Assembly (NCBI GenBank): GCA_025094145.1
Contig: JALLLS010000057.1
Coordinates: forward strand, 172,537 to 236,536
DNA length: 64,000 nt
DNA from: Spinellus fusiger
Taxonomy: Eukaryota; Mucoromycota; Mucoromycetes; Mucorales; Phycomycetaceae
Direction: 5' to 3'
Shown: positions 54,672 through 64,000 of the stretch, piece after piece
Numbering within the stretch: position 1 is the stretch's first letter
Layout: every line of letters starts with the position of its first letter
Made by a program: the position numbers and the translations under genes
Notes under the pieces: generated by a model
What the model saw: only the letters and a program-made list of their open reading frames with translations
Databases searched by the model: none
Told to the model about the DNA's origin: nothing

Positions 54672-57119
54672 ATGTGGTTTCTCTCTCCATTCAACAACAG
54701 TACACAGACAGCAGATAGGCTTGGGAATGTGTTGGTGCCTGCCAGTAGTTTGACAGTAGGAAGAAAGGGTAAATGGGGACAGTTATGGGTTTATCAGAAG
54801 AGAAACAGTAGAAACAGTAGAAGAAGAAGAAAGCAAAAGTAATGATAGTAATGACATGCCTACAGGCGCTGATCTCGGGTTTGCTGATAAGTCTGTAAGC
54901 CGCCACCATGCTACATTTATTATGGAGGCTGTTAGCATAGAAGATGCAGTAAGTATCTGCCTGTTTCCACCTGTTTCCACCTATTTCCACTAAGGATAGC
55001 AATAAACAAGGATTCTTTGCATTGATCCATTGATTGATCCACTGATTGATCCACTGATAAATATGCTGTAGACAAACCTAGAACATAGACCAAAAGTAGT
55101 ATTAAAGGACAATGGATCAAAATATGGTACATTTGTCAATGGCATCTCTGCTATTGATAGTATGGAGTTAAAGGAAAATGACATGGTTAGGCTGGGATCC
55201 TTTCAAACAACTGTACAGTAAGCATCTGCTATAGAATACATAACACCTACTGACATGTGGGTGGTGTTGTATAGATTAGTATGGAAGCCCTGTGTTGTTT
55301 GCCGTTCCTCTCTTAACAGTGCTGATAAAAAAGAACTTTTTCATGCTGCGGTACAGTGGGGTAAGTTATCTTTCCATGTTGATGTATTTTTAAGGAGAAT
55401 ATGACCCTGTAGGATTCAAAGTATCCAAAGAATGGACTCCCCAATGCACTCATTTCTACACACAGGAGATCCAATGGACAGATAAACTCATCAAATGTCT
55501 TGCCAGTGCATGTCCTGTGGTGTCTTCTGCTTGGCTACCTCATATAGTGGCCTCATTCTCCCCTGATCCACCTTCATCCATAGACTACGTTCCTTCTTTA
55601 TCAGCAGAGTTCCCTATTCACTTGGGTGTGGATCTATCACCACAGCCAATGCGCTCTTGTCTATTTGAAAACATGCACTTTTTTGTATTTGATAAAGCAC
55701 AGGTAGGTCCCCAAGACAGAGAAGATATATCTATACATATATCAGAGCACCATTAATGAGCTCAGTTCCATCGTCTGCTTGCTATTATTCCAATGGCAAA
55801 AGGCAAGCTTATCTGCTGTAAACCCGACCTACCACTGAAAACTACACTGATCAGTGCCTCAAAGAGTATTATTGTTGCTCCATCCATGGAAGCTACAACC
55901 ACAGCATGGGAGGAAACTCAGAAGAAGATGAAGAAATGGTAAAGGCAGTAATGGAAGCAATGGGACTTATGCACAGACATCTAGTCATGTTCTGGCCATC
56001 AACGAGAGTATTATAGGAATGGCCATTCTCCAGTGTAGTATGGAGCCTATTCAATCCTCCACAAGACCCTCTCTTGAGAAGGAACAAGAACAGCAGGAGA
56101 CACAGAGCAAAGAGACATTTGCACCTGCATTGGAAAGAATACTACCTCATAATATTCGTACTTCTCAATCTACATTATTACCACTAGAAAAGAATCAGAA
56201 CTCAAGTCCAGTGGAGGATCAATTGAATGAAGCAAATGTGGATCCTCTCTCCACAGCTGAAGAAGCCCAAGAAGACAGTGACACTTGTCCTATACCCGAT
56301 AAGAAGCGTAAATATGATTGTTTCTCTACTTCTTCACTAAGCCAGTATCATCGTGAAGCCACTGTAGAGCCATTGTCCGATAAGAAATTAAAGGTGAAGG
56401 GCGGATTTAATAAGGAAGACGTCTTTTCTTCTATTGGCAGTAGTAATGTGGGTAGTATTGATGTTGGCATGGATACTACGATTGCTGCAGACACTTCTTT
56501 GGATACTGAGATGACGAACACTCCCAAGGTGCCTACAATGAAAGCCGCTCTTCCTGTACTCTCTCAACTCTCCAGTCCCTCTGCAGACACTTCTTTGGAT
56601 ACTGAGATGATGAATGTACCCAAGGTGCTCACAATGAAAGTCACACCTCTTATGCCCTCTAGTGTGAATCCTGTCAAATTTAAAAAGGTAAACAAAAGGA
56701 ATAAGGCATCCACAGAGCTATGCATTTAGTATTGCTATTATAACTGCTATTATAATTGCCACCTTGATAATAATAACACTACCTCACGTTATCCTATCCA
56801 ATAGATTGATACTTACTCTCTTTCTTATTGTGGATAATAGACATTTGTGCAAAGAGTATCTGACTCTCTCTACTCTGTGCCTATGAAAACAGAAACCAGC
56901 AATACCAAACAAAACATGCTCTGTAATAACCATGAGGCAGGACTCAACCAAGGTCCCACCATAAGCCTACATCAAAATAGAAGTAACAGAAACTCTCCTA
57001 CTTTAAGATCTTCTGAAAAATCTTCTTCTATGTCTATGAACTCATCAAACAACGATATTATTAGTGCTTTTAAAGATGTACTGATTGATGTGCCTCGGCT
57101 TAAATCTTATAGACCTTGA
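54672..57119 (+). CDS. NBS1: nibrin/NBS1 (FHA plus BRCT), eight exons
   Basis: Subunit of the MRE11-RAD50-NBS1 complex at double-strand breaks and telomeres. Exons 54672-54768, 54866-54948, 55072-55217, 55275-55360, 55395-55702, 55766-55938, 55985-56687 and 56841-57119 total 1875 nt, 624 aa. It starts MWFLSPF, as vertebrate NBN starts MWKLLP. The FHA domain has SLTVGRKG, ADKSVSRHHATF and KDNGSKYGTFVNG. The first BRCT repeat has VGFKVSKEWTPQCTHFYTQ and ACPVVSSAWLPHIV. AINESIIGMAILQ matches the end of the NBN second BRCT region. A long disordered part follows with a duplicated segment (ADTSLDTEM...TMK at 56491 and 56585). NPVKFKKTFVQRV holds the Mre11-binding NFKKFKK-type motif. The junction near 55938-55985 is the least certain. 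Confidence 0.9.
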
Positions 57120-57390
57120 TGCTATCATCTCTTGTATTTTATCCATTTTTATTTTATAAACTACAAACACTTTCTTCTTTATATATATTTATATATTTAT
57201 ACATATATATATATATATATATTCTGTAGCATAAAAGCATATTAAGTGGATCTATTTATTGTACAGTAGACATTAGAAGAGAGAACATCTTTTGAAAATG
57301 GCAGTAACTGTTGAATGTCGATTTCAATGTCCGATAGTATATCTTCTCCTTCATTTTCTTCTCTCTTACACTCATCACCAGTCCTCATGG
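57120..57390. other. spacer with (TA)n tract; SWF1 promoter
   Basis: TATATA tract at 57181-57222. No gene. Confidence 0.5.
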
Positions 57391-59181
57391 TAGAGTGCAC
57401 TGTGTGGATTCTTCTCTTACACTGATAAAGGAATCTGTTTATTACCTTTTAGTGCTTCTTTGTCTTTTTTCTGTGGTTGTATCTCTGCTATTATTTGGAC
57501 AAAGCCCCACGTTAAGGCAGGTGACTTGTGATAGTAGAAGCAAGCACTCGTCTAGTGATGAATATCAGTCATTATAGCAGTAATAGCATCAATAATGGCA
57601 GCAACAGTAATAATAAAACAGTGTGGTTTACAATAGACATAGCATAGTTGGCAAGAGTTATGGATTCCTATTCGTGTTCCTTCCACGACACACAGTGTAA
57701 GACACTACTAAACTATTGTATCCCATTTCATCCCATGTTATTCTATTTCTTAGTCAAATACTACGCACTGTTCTAGGAAACACTCTCTGGCTACAACTCA
57801 ACAGGGCATGGAACTACTGTTTTCATTCACGCAATCCATTTCTACAGGCAAGTAGTATGTTATAGAAAGAGAGAGAAAGAGAGAGACTAAAGACTATGGA
57901 CATGGACATGGCTTACCCTATGCTAGATCTTCTTTATGGCTCTTTCTTCTGTTTCAATTGGCCTGTTTCTTGTCTGTGCCCTGCCTTATATTCCAGGCAT
58001 TTACCTTGGCTCGGTTCATTTGCAAGTGTTTAAACCCCATGCACTCAGTACATGTGTTATTAATACAGAATGAATCCCATAGATTACTTATTCCAATCCA
58101 TATCATGGCTCTCTATGGATCCTACTATATGGCATGCACATCTGATCCAGGCATAGTCACCCATAAGAACGTACAAAAATACCTGGACTATTTCAAATAC
58201 GATGATTTGCTTTATACACCGAGACTGTGTCCAACATGTCAACTGCTAAAGTGGGTGGACTGATTCTTTTTATTTCTATTACACAAGGGTGAGATATGAC
58301 TGGGAAAGGGTACTGATGGTTTAGCTCAGACCTGCGCGCTCCAAACACTGTTCCATGTGCAAAGCATGTATTGGTCGTTCAGATCATCACTGTGCTTGGA
58401 TCAACCGCTGTGTAGGGATCAATAACCATCGCTACTTTTTTCTGTTTCTATTCTGTTTGATCCAGGTGTGTGTGTATGGTGCCTATGTGTGTTTCCAGGT
58501 GTATGCTGGATTGGTTGTAGCATGGGGAGTGGATAAAGCATATGTATTTGATCATCGCACAGAAACACGAGTGCCTATTACTTTTCATAAAGCCATGCTG
58601 GTAAGGTATAGCCTGGTAGATAATAATAATAATGAGACACTCTAGGTTGACACTGTATCTATTAGTATGTTATGCACAAGGAACAAGTCATAGGTGCTAT
58701 TGGTCTTTTAGCTGTGGTGGTTGCTGTGGTGGTGTCTGGATTCTTTCTTTACCAGTAAGCAGAAAGAGATAAAAGGTAAAGATATTAACAGGGTGTCTTT
58801 GTGTGTAGACTCTATTTGGCATGCAGAGGAGTGACTACCAATGAGGCCTTTAAATGGGAAATTGTACAAGAAGATGTTCAGCATGGTATGATTTGGTCAC
58901 AGTTCACTGCTACCGCCACCAATACCACCAATACCACCAATACCACCAATACCACCAATACCACCAATACCACTACTGGTGAACGGATAAGAAAGAGAAA
59001 GACAGTGTATAGACATGACTATCCTCAAACAGAAACTCAAGATAAATCACAGCAGCTCACACAGCAAGAGACACAGGGTCATCTTGTTACCGATTTTGGT
59101 GAAATAGAGAATATTTATGATGCAGGATGTGTGCATAATCTTATGGAGATTATTTTCCCTCCCGCCCTGTGTCAGCCATGA
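57390..59181 (+). CDS. SWF1: DHHC palmitoyltransferase, Swf1/ZDHHC4-like, multi-exon
   Basis: ER membrane S-acyltransferase. The first readable exon (from about 57395) encodes a membrane helix ([20 protein letters not shown]). Exons near 57656-57708 and 57755-57847 give [20 protein letters not shown] and [17 protein letters not shown], then [20 protein letters not shown] and [48 protein letters not shown] gives the cysteine-rich domain, of which the first Cys pair and HCSMC-x2-C bind zinc and DHHC is the active site, followed by [27 protein letters not shown] is the TTxE motif, and [15 protein letters not shown] near the end matches Swf1's SEIPNIYDKG. The start codon is uncertain; the frame at 57395 opens with GTG, so a short upstream exon is likely. 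A (ACCACCAAT)n repeat adds a Thr/Asn run at 58915-58975. Confidence 0.88.
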
Positions 59182-59407
59182 TGTCGATGTGATAAATATG
59201 ACGTGCATGTAACAGGCTGGAAATATTCTGAGTAATATTGATATAGATATAAATACACATTTACACCGGTATATTTATAAAGATTTATTTTCTTATTTTA
59301 GCCTAAAGCCATTAAGACAAATATATTTATATATATTCGTCTCTGCTTTTCTTTTACTTGCCATTTCTCTCTCATTTTATTACTTTACATCTCTTCCTAT
59401 TCTTACT

Positions 59408-59794
59408 ATGGTCGGAGATTGTTGTCTTATTCTTATCATCATCCTATTACCACCTGTAGGTGTATTCCTCATGAATGGATGTGGTGTTGATCTTTTAATC
59501 AATATGTAAGTTTATACTATAAAGAAGAATAATTTGTTGGTTTGCTTATGGTTTTACATTATGGTGTTGCAGTTGCTTGACACTTCTTGGCTATCTCCCT
59601 GGTAAGTTGATTGAAAGAAATTAAATAAAAAAATAAAAATAAAAGAGGTCTTCAGTATATTCATAGCGTTCTTCTTTAATAAAATAATAATAATAGGTCA
59701 TATCCATGCATTCTACCTACTTGTAAAGAAGAGAGAAGAAACTCGCCCAGAGGTTGGCTATACTCAAGTCAACCCTACCTATGGCACTACCTAA
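59408..59794 (+). CDS. PMP3: PMP3-type small hydrophobic plasma-membrane protein, three exons
   Basis: Small UPF0057/PMP3 protein affecting membrane potential and salt tolerance in yeast. Exons 59408-59505, 59573-59601 and 59697-59794 give 225 nt, 74 aa. It has two membrane segments (LILIIILLPPVGVFLMNGCG and LINICLTLLGYLPGHIHAFY) separated by the family's CGxDLxINxxLTLLGYLPGHIHAFY core. A short charged tail (KKREETRPEV, ending NPTYGTT) follows. It lies 227 bp after SWF1 on the same strand. Confidence 0.97.
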
Positions 59795-60990
59795 ATCTCC
59801 TCTTTACCCTGTGTTTAAATACACATAAGCCACCTTCGATACATAACACCTTTGTAGCAATAGTGTATGCTTTTACTGATAATAAAATATTGCATGTGAA
59901 TATTATTTGTTTTGTTCATCTATTGATGATGGGCTTCGTTGTTTCTTATGTAAAAGTAGTAATGACAATGGGGTTTCTTTAATATTAGACATTGACACTC
60001 ATGAAAGTTATTTCATTTTAAAGGTTAGAATTAATGCAACACAAAGTATCCATCAGTCTTATTCTCTGTCTATATTTCAATTACTACGATGAATTGTCAA
60101 AGAAATACATGCAATTGATTTACCTGACTATTCTTTGGAAACACACTGTAGAATAGGGCGGTGTGATGGCTTATTGGCATGGATGAAAGTAGAAGACTAG
60201 GAGTAGAAGGAAGACCAATAGAGAAGTGTGTAAATAATCGCATAGCCCTCCAAATAACTATAAAAACTATTTTTTTAATAGATCTAATAAAAGACATCTT
60301 GATCCGAGTAATACTTTGAGGTTGATAATCGAGTACTATAGACTCTAAGGCCAAGACATTGACTGTTCCTTGTGTGTATCCTGTAATCTCTCTGTTTTGT
60401 TCTTCTTCTTTGGTTATCATTGGCTCTTCAATTGGATCCGTTGATTCTTCAATCCTCTTTGTTTCTCTTGGTCAACTCTCCTAGTCACTCTGTTACTAGG
60501 CTTCCGTCTACTATCTATCCGTGACTGTAGCCATCCCCACAAAGGACCCTACAAGTCTCTAAGATCTCATCTCGTACAACATTATAATACTTTTAATTCC
60601 TTGGGCAATGCAAGGTCGTAGGAGAGCACTAGGTCTCAGAATAAGGCTGTTATGGACACAGTAGATAGCTACTTGAGAGTACACTTGGGGATGTACTACA
60701 TTAGGCGGTCCTTAGAACGGACTGAACAAATAGAGATTCTTGGCCAAAGAGAGATACGACCAAATAGAGCAGCATGCTTGAAACAGATAGGACCAACTGT
60801 GATATAGCCCCGGCTATTCTATGGATGGTCGACGCTTTCGCCATGCATGCACGGTGTTGGAGGTGCAGGAGATAAAAGTAGTTCTAGATAACAACACAAG
60901 GAAACAGTGTATAAAAACTACATAATCTAAACATCAATAAAACTATCAACCTTTTTGTTAACATTAAGTATCGTTGGAACTATTGAGAGA
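59795..60990. other. no assigned gene; one minus-strand open frame
   Basis: A minus-strand frame at 60097-60420, extendable upstream to about 60455, reads EESTDPIEEPMITKEEEQNR and later SFIRSIKKIVFIVIWRAMRL, with one possible membrane segment. It is protein-like but I do not recognise it. Stops close it on both sides, so it may be a fragment. 60460-60990 shows nothing recognisable. Confidence 0.3.
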
Positions 60991-60994
60991 AGCA

Positions 60995-61155
60995 AGGATT
61001 GCTTAAAGAATAGTTGCCTAGTTACCAGTTGTGTTCAAATCGTGTGTTGTGTTCCTGTTCATGTACCCTCTTTGATTTCCCTAGACCAGCCTTTGTACTA
61101 ATACTCCATTTCGTTGTCCCTGCTAGAGACCTAATATCTACAAATTCATCTCTCT
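60995..61155 (+). repeat. dispersed repeat, inverted copy of 17940-18095
   Basis: Starts GCTTAAAGAATAGTTGCC and ends CTACAAATTCATCTCTCTAG. It is followed at once by the LINE 3' tail (agttcaaag), so a LINE insertion may have used this as target. Confidence 0.65.
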
Positions 61156-61156
61156 A

Positions 61157-62312
61157 GTACAGTTCAAAGTATTTTTATTTTTGGGTGTTGGTTGCTATTC
61201 GCGCATTGGACATGTTCGCCACCCTATGAGGACTTTTAAACAATTAAGATATACATATAAACACTTCAAATACAAAAGTGGGAAGAATAAACTCAAGGAA
61301 AAAAGAAACAGAAAGATAAGAGTACATAAAACCTTGAAATGAGGAAAAAAATGAAGAGAAATATGAGAGATGAGAGAAAATAACAATGCAGACATAGACA
61401 TTAGTTTGGGACTAATCCCACAAGCTTCTCAATAGACCAAAGATTGGTCTATTTATAAGTTTTGCTAGGTATGTTGATTGTCTCCTCGACTCCTTCCATG
61501 CCTGAGTCAGACCCAAATGCCTGGAGGAGTTCTTTTTCAAGGGTGGAGGGAGGACTGGTGACTGTGGCCTTGGCCTTGAGGTCTGCCAGGAGTTTCTCAA
61601 AGGCAATAATGGATAGACGGGGTGTGGCAATGCTTGAGCCAAAGTCGCGAGCAATGCTGTACCCTGAATGAGTGGGGGCACGAAGATAAGTGTTGGACAC
61701 TCGTTGCTCAAAGAGTTTTTGGGCCATTGCAGCCTTGGTGCTATCTGACTCCTGCTGGAGCTTAGGGTCTGCAATCACCGTTGCAGCTACTGGATCAAAG
61801 CTTGCCTGTGGCTTGATCTTTGATTTCTCAAGTTTTTTCTCGAGTTCTTGCTTGAAGCTACCATGTACAAGCAGTGCAATTGTGCCCCTTGCAGGGAAGT
61901 GGATGTCTATGATTCGTGACTGTTGGATCTTCAGTGATCCCAACATCTTGCGGATCTGGCCGTACTTGAGGCAGCGGCGACAGGGCAAGTATACAAAGTC
62001 GTATACCGAGGGCCCAGTAGGCTCTTGTAAGGCCCGAACTGTTTGTGCTCTAAGCACTGCTCTGGCCTTTGCTGTCTTCTTTGGTGGGGAGGAGTTCTTT
62101 TTAGCCATGTTGGCATAAGTGACAGCAGTCTTTTCTATGGCAGCTGTGGGTTTTACTGTTGGGATAAGGGCGGGAGTAGGGGCGGGAGGTGATTTGGGTG
62201 CATTTTCTGCACTCTTGGCATTGATCTAAGCTTAGAGAGATGTAATAAGATCATCTTTGACCTTGACTTATGCTTCCAATTCCTGCATCCGGAGTCCAAT
62301 TGCTCCTATTTG
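61157..62312 (-). mobile_element. LINE fragment (copy 3), ORF1 part, nearly identical to copy 1
   Basis: Same order as 3790-4952: 3' tail, GCGCATTGG block, ORF1. It is 5'-truncated at about 62312, 40 bases before the start codon position of copy 1, right after ttgctcctat. There it meets the 3' end of the next LINE, which starts at about 62330 with the same acagttcaaa tail. Confidence 0.85.
61449..62270 (-). pseudogene. LINE ORF1, copy 3, with the same two N-terminal stops
   Basis: 219 aa from the internal Met (61449-62108, MAKKNSSPPKKTAKARAV...). The upstream frame carries the TAA-GCT-TAG pair at about 62224-62232, exactly as in copy 1. It differs from copy 1 by about a dozen residues and ends GSDSGMEGVEETINIP instead of GSDYGMEKVEGDNQHT because of a nearby indel. 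Confidence 0.7.
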
Positions 62313-62319
62313 AGAGACC

Positions 62320-64000
62320 AAACTACAGTTCAAAGTATTTTTTTTATTTTTTGGGTGTGGTTTGCTATTCGTGCATTGGGCATATCAGCCACTCTATGAG
62401 AACTTTTGGAAAGATAAGAATAAACATATAAACACTTCAAATATAACAGTGAAAAATAATAATGCAAATGAATGGGGAAATAATGAAAATGAGTGGAAAT
62501 GATGGTAAAATGAGAATTATGAATAGACATCCAAAAGGCCATAAAGTCAGCAAGGAAACCAGGACACCAAAAAGATAACCGTCATCCTGTGGTGATTCAA
62601 AATTCAACAAGAGATACTTGGAGCAACTCGGACAATCCTGAGAATATATATAGCAACTACACTAGTAGCTTCTGGCTTTGCTAAACAGGTTAGGAATGAG
62701 TGGTAGAGGTGAGATAAGAGGAAAGTGAGGATACAGCATCTGTTGCTGAAGGAGTCTCTGTACTCTATGGTAGCATTGGTGTTCCCGCTCAACACACTCA
62801 TCAGCAGCTTCAATGAGCAAGCTACCAGCTGATGGCTCTACCTTAAAGTCTCAATTAGACGTGGCTCGATCAATGGCTTGCAGCAGTGTCAACATAATGG
62901 GCCAAAGATCTTGCCATTTAACAAAAGACTTAACTGTGTGTGGCAGAAGATTTAGACAATAGTCAATTGAATAAATGTCATGTGGTGGTGCAGGAACTAG
63001 GAAGAACAAGAATGTGGAGCATTCATGGTCAACGAATGTGCACGTGAGAAAGTGATCCCTGTTAGCAGATGGGTGGACACATTGGCAAGGAATTGAAGGT
63101 GTTGGTGGTAACCAAGCAATCCTCCATTTTAGTAGACGATGTCTTTCTTTGCATGTACATGGTAGTAGAAGAATTGGATCCCAAACGGGTCTACATAGTC
63201 CATGGGCTACTGTCACCAGCGGATTCTTGCCATGTACTAGACTAGTAATTTCACTTTGGACGTTCAAGATAAGCTACTTTCAATAGATACTTAGGAGGGT
63301 TGTGAGCCCATCCTATTCTTTGAGCATTTTGTCAGAGTACATTACCACGTAGCTTAATCCATCTGGCTTTACTCTGGGGTGCTTCAAGCTGTGGGACAAG
63401 GCACCAGAGGAGGGTGTCTTCAGGAAGGGTAGCTGCGTGCTCAACAAATTTGGCTTACAGATAAATAAAACAAGAGTATATGTTAGGGAGGGCAGCTAAT
63501 TGGGCAACCTGGATCGTTCCAAACCTAGCAGTAGCAGATCTAGCAAGACAAAGTCTCAGACAAGCAGACTGACAGATTTGTAGTGGGTGGATGCCTAGTC
63601 TATTGACATTACAAATAGCCAACTCATACTCAAGAATAGGCCAAACAAAAACAGTATACACTCTTAGGGCTGCTGTAATCCCAAAGCCATACATGTTTAC
63701 ACCCATTCCTCTCAGCTTTTGCATTACTGCAATTGCCTTGACTTGTGAGTGTGAGAAAAGTGCATCTTGGTTAAGACCTTGATGTGAAAAGGGGATACCA
63801 AGGTACTTGAAAGTATCACAGGTTAGAGGCTTGTTGCCATAGAGGTAAAATGGCACATTGGCTGGGGCATTGAGTACTTCACATTTGGAGGGACTCCATT
63901 TGTAACCAAGGAGGGTTGAGTGAGTTTTGGCAAGTGCCAGCATTTGATGTATATCTTCTGGGCAGCCCATAAGAGCCACATCATCAGCATACAACAAACA
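62320..64000 (-). mobile_element. LINE (copy 4), 3' part with reverse transcriptase, open at window edge
   Basis: Runs from the 3' tail near 62330 to the window end. 63455-63997 encodes the RT palm and thumb: MLYADDVALMG (YADD catalytic motif), LLGYKWSPSKCEVLNA, FKYLGIPFSHQGLN. A Cys/His tail follows, with CTCKERHRLLKWRIAW and CQCVHPSANRDHFLTC. Stops occur downstream of the RT, e.g. near 63453 and in 63270-63350. The tail matches copy 2 (19.19-19.99 kb). The 5' half is outside the window. Confidence 0.88.
63455..63997 (-). CDS. LINE reverse transcriptase fragment (partial, 180 aa)
   Basis: Open at the window end. It has the LYADDVAL catalytic motif, then LAKTHSTLLGYKWSPSKCEV and DTFKYLGIPFSH, the RT motif D/E region of non-LTR elements. 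It ends at a stop near 63455 after NIYSCFIYL, where an intact ORF2 would continue (AKFVEHAATLPEDTLLWCLV follows in frame), so a premature stop is likely. Confidence 0.85.
   Translation of the reverse strand: MLYADDVALMGCPEDIHQMLALAKTHSTLLGYKWSPSKCEVLNAPANVPFYLYGNKPLTCDTFKYLGIPFSHQGLNQDALFSHSQVKAIAVMQKLRGMGVNMYGFGITAALRVYTVFVWPILEYELAICNVNRLGIHPLQICQSACLRLCLARSATARFGTIQVAQLAALPNIYSCFIYL

Noticed and set aside
59907..60092. 61-aa plus-strand frame after PMP3
   Set aside because: AT-rich, no motif, no promoter or splice context.
1..64000. tRNA, rRNA and snRNA genes
   Set aside because: No T-loop GGTTCGAATCC-type box with a plausible cloverleaf and no rRNA segment was found by eye; a covariance-model search would be needed to exclude them.

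Overview
The window is nuclear DNA of a fungus, most likely an early-diverging one of the Mucoromycota (Mucorales-like). Fungal markers are an APSES/KilA-N plus ankyrin MBF subunit, an Mga2/Spt23-type IPT/TIG plus ankyrin factor, Swf1 and PMP3. Introns are short (about 35-150 nt), run GT...AG and often carry a CTAAC-like branch site. Retained CTC1, elongin C and FAM50/XAP5 genes, two Fanzor relics and many Tc1/mariner and LINE copies fit a basal fungus better than an ascomycete. No rRNA, tRNA or CRISPR array was recognised.

Left part (1-32.9 kb): mostly transposon graveyard with a few host genes. Hosts are an RNase P/MRP p30 subunit (RPP1, six exons, 699-1724), a nine-exon cytochrome P450 (7555-9603), a small unknown ORF (12990-13193) and an intronless mitochondrial-type DEAD-box helicase (13550-15124, minus). 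Between them lie degenerate Tc1/mariner copies, LINE fragments, a broken Helitron helicase, two Fanzor (TnpB-like) relics, two solo LTRs of one family and a 6.5-kb Ty3/gypsy element (21.37-27.87 kb, minus).

Right part (33-59.8 kb): compact and gene-rich. In order: RPS29 (minus) divergent from OST1/ribophorin I (plus), eIF2-gamma (plus), an Mga2/Spt23-like factor (minus), a 2.4-kb repeat-bounded island (42.8-45.2 kb), CTC1 (minus), an MBF subunit (minus), elongin C (minus), XAP5/FAM50 (minus), NBS1 (plus), SWF1 (plus) and PMP3 (plus). For RPP1, the P450, RPS29, OST1, eIF2-gamma, Mga2/Spt23, MBF, elongin C and NBS1, the exon chains I derived by hand keep an open frame and sum to a multiple of three.

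The last 3 kb (61-64 kb) returns to LINEs: a second copy of the ORF1 fragment seen at 3.8-5 kb, joined head-to-tail to a longer copy whose reverse transcriptase (YADD) runs off the window edge.

By function, several neighbours serve genome maintenance and cell-cycle control (CTC1 for telomere ends, NBS1 for double-strand breaks, MBF for G1/S transcription). OST1, Swf1 and the Mga2/Spt23 factor touch ER and membrane biology. RPS29, eIF2-gamma and RPP1 serve translation and RNA processing. I see no operon-like link among them.
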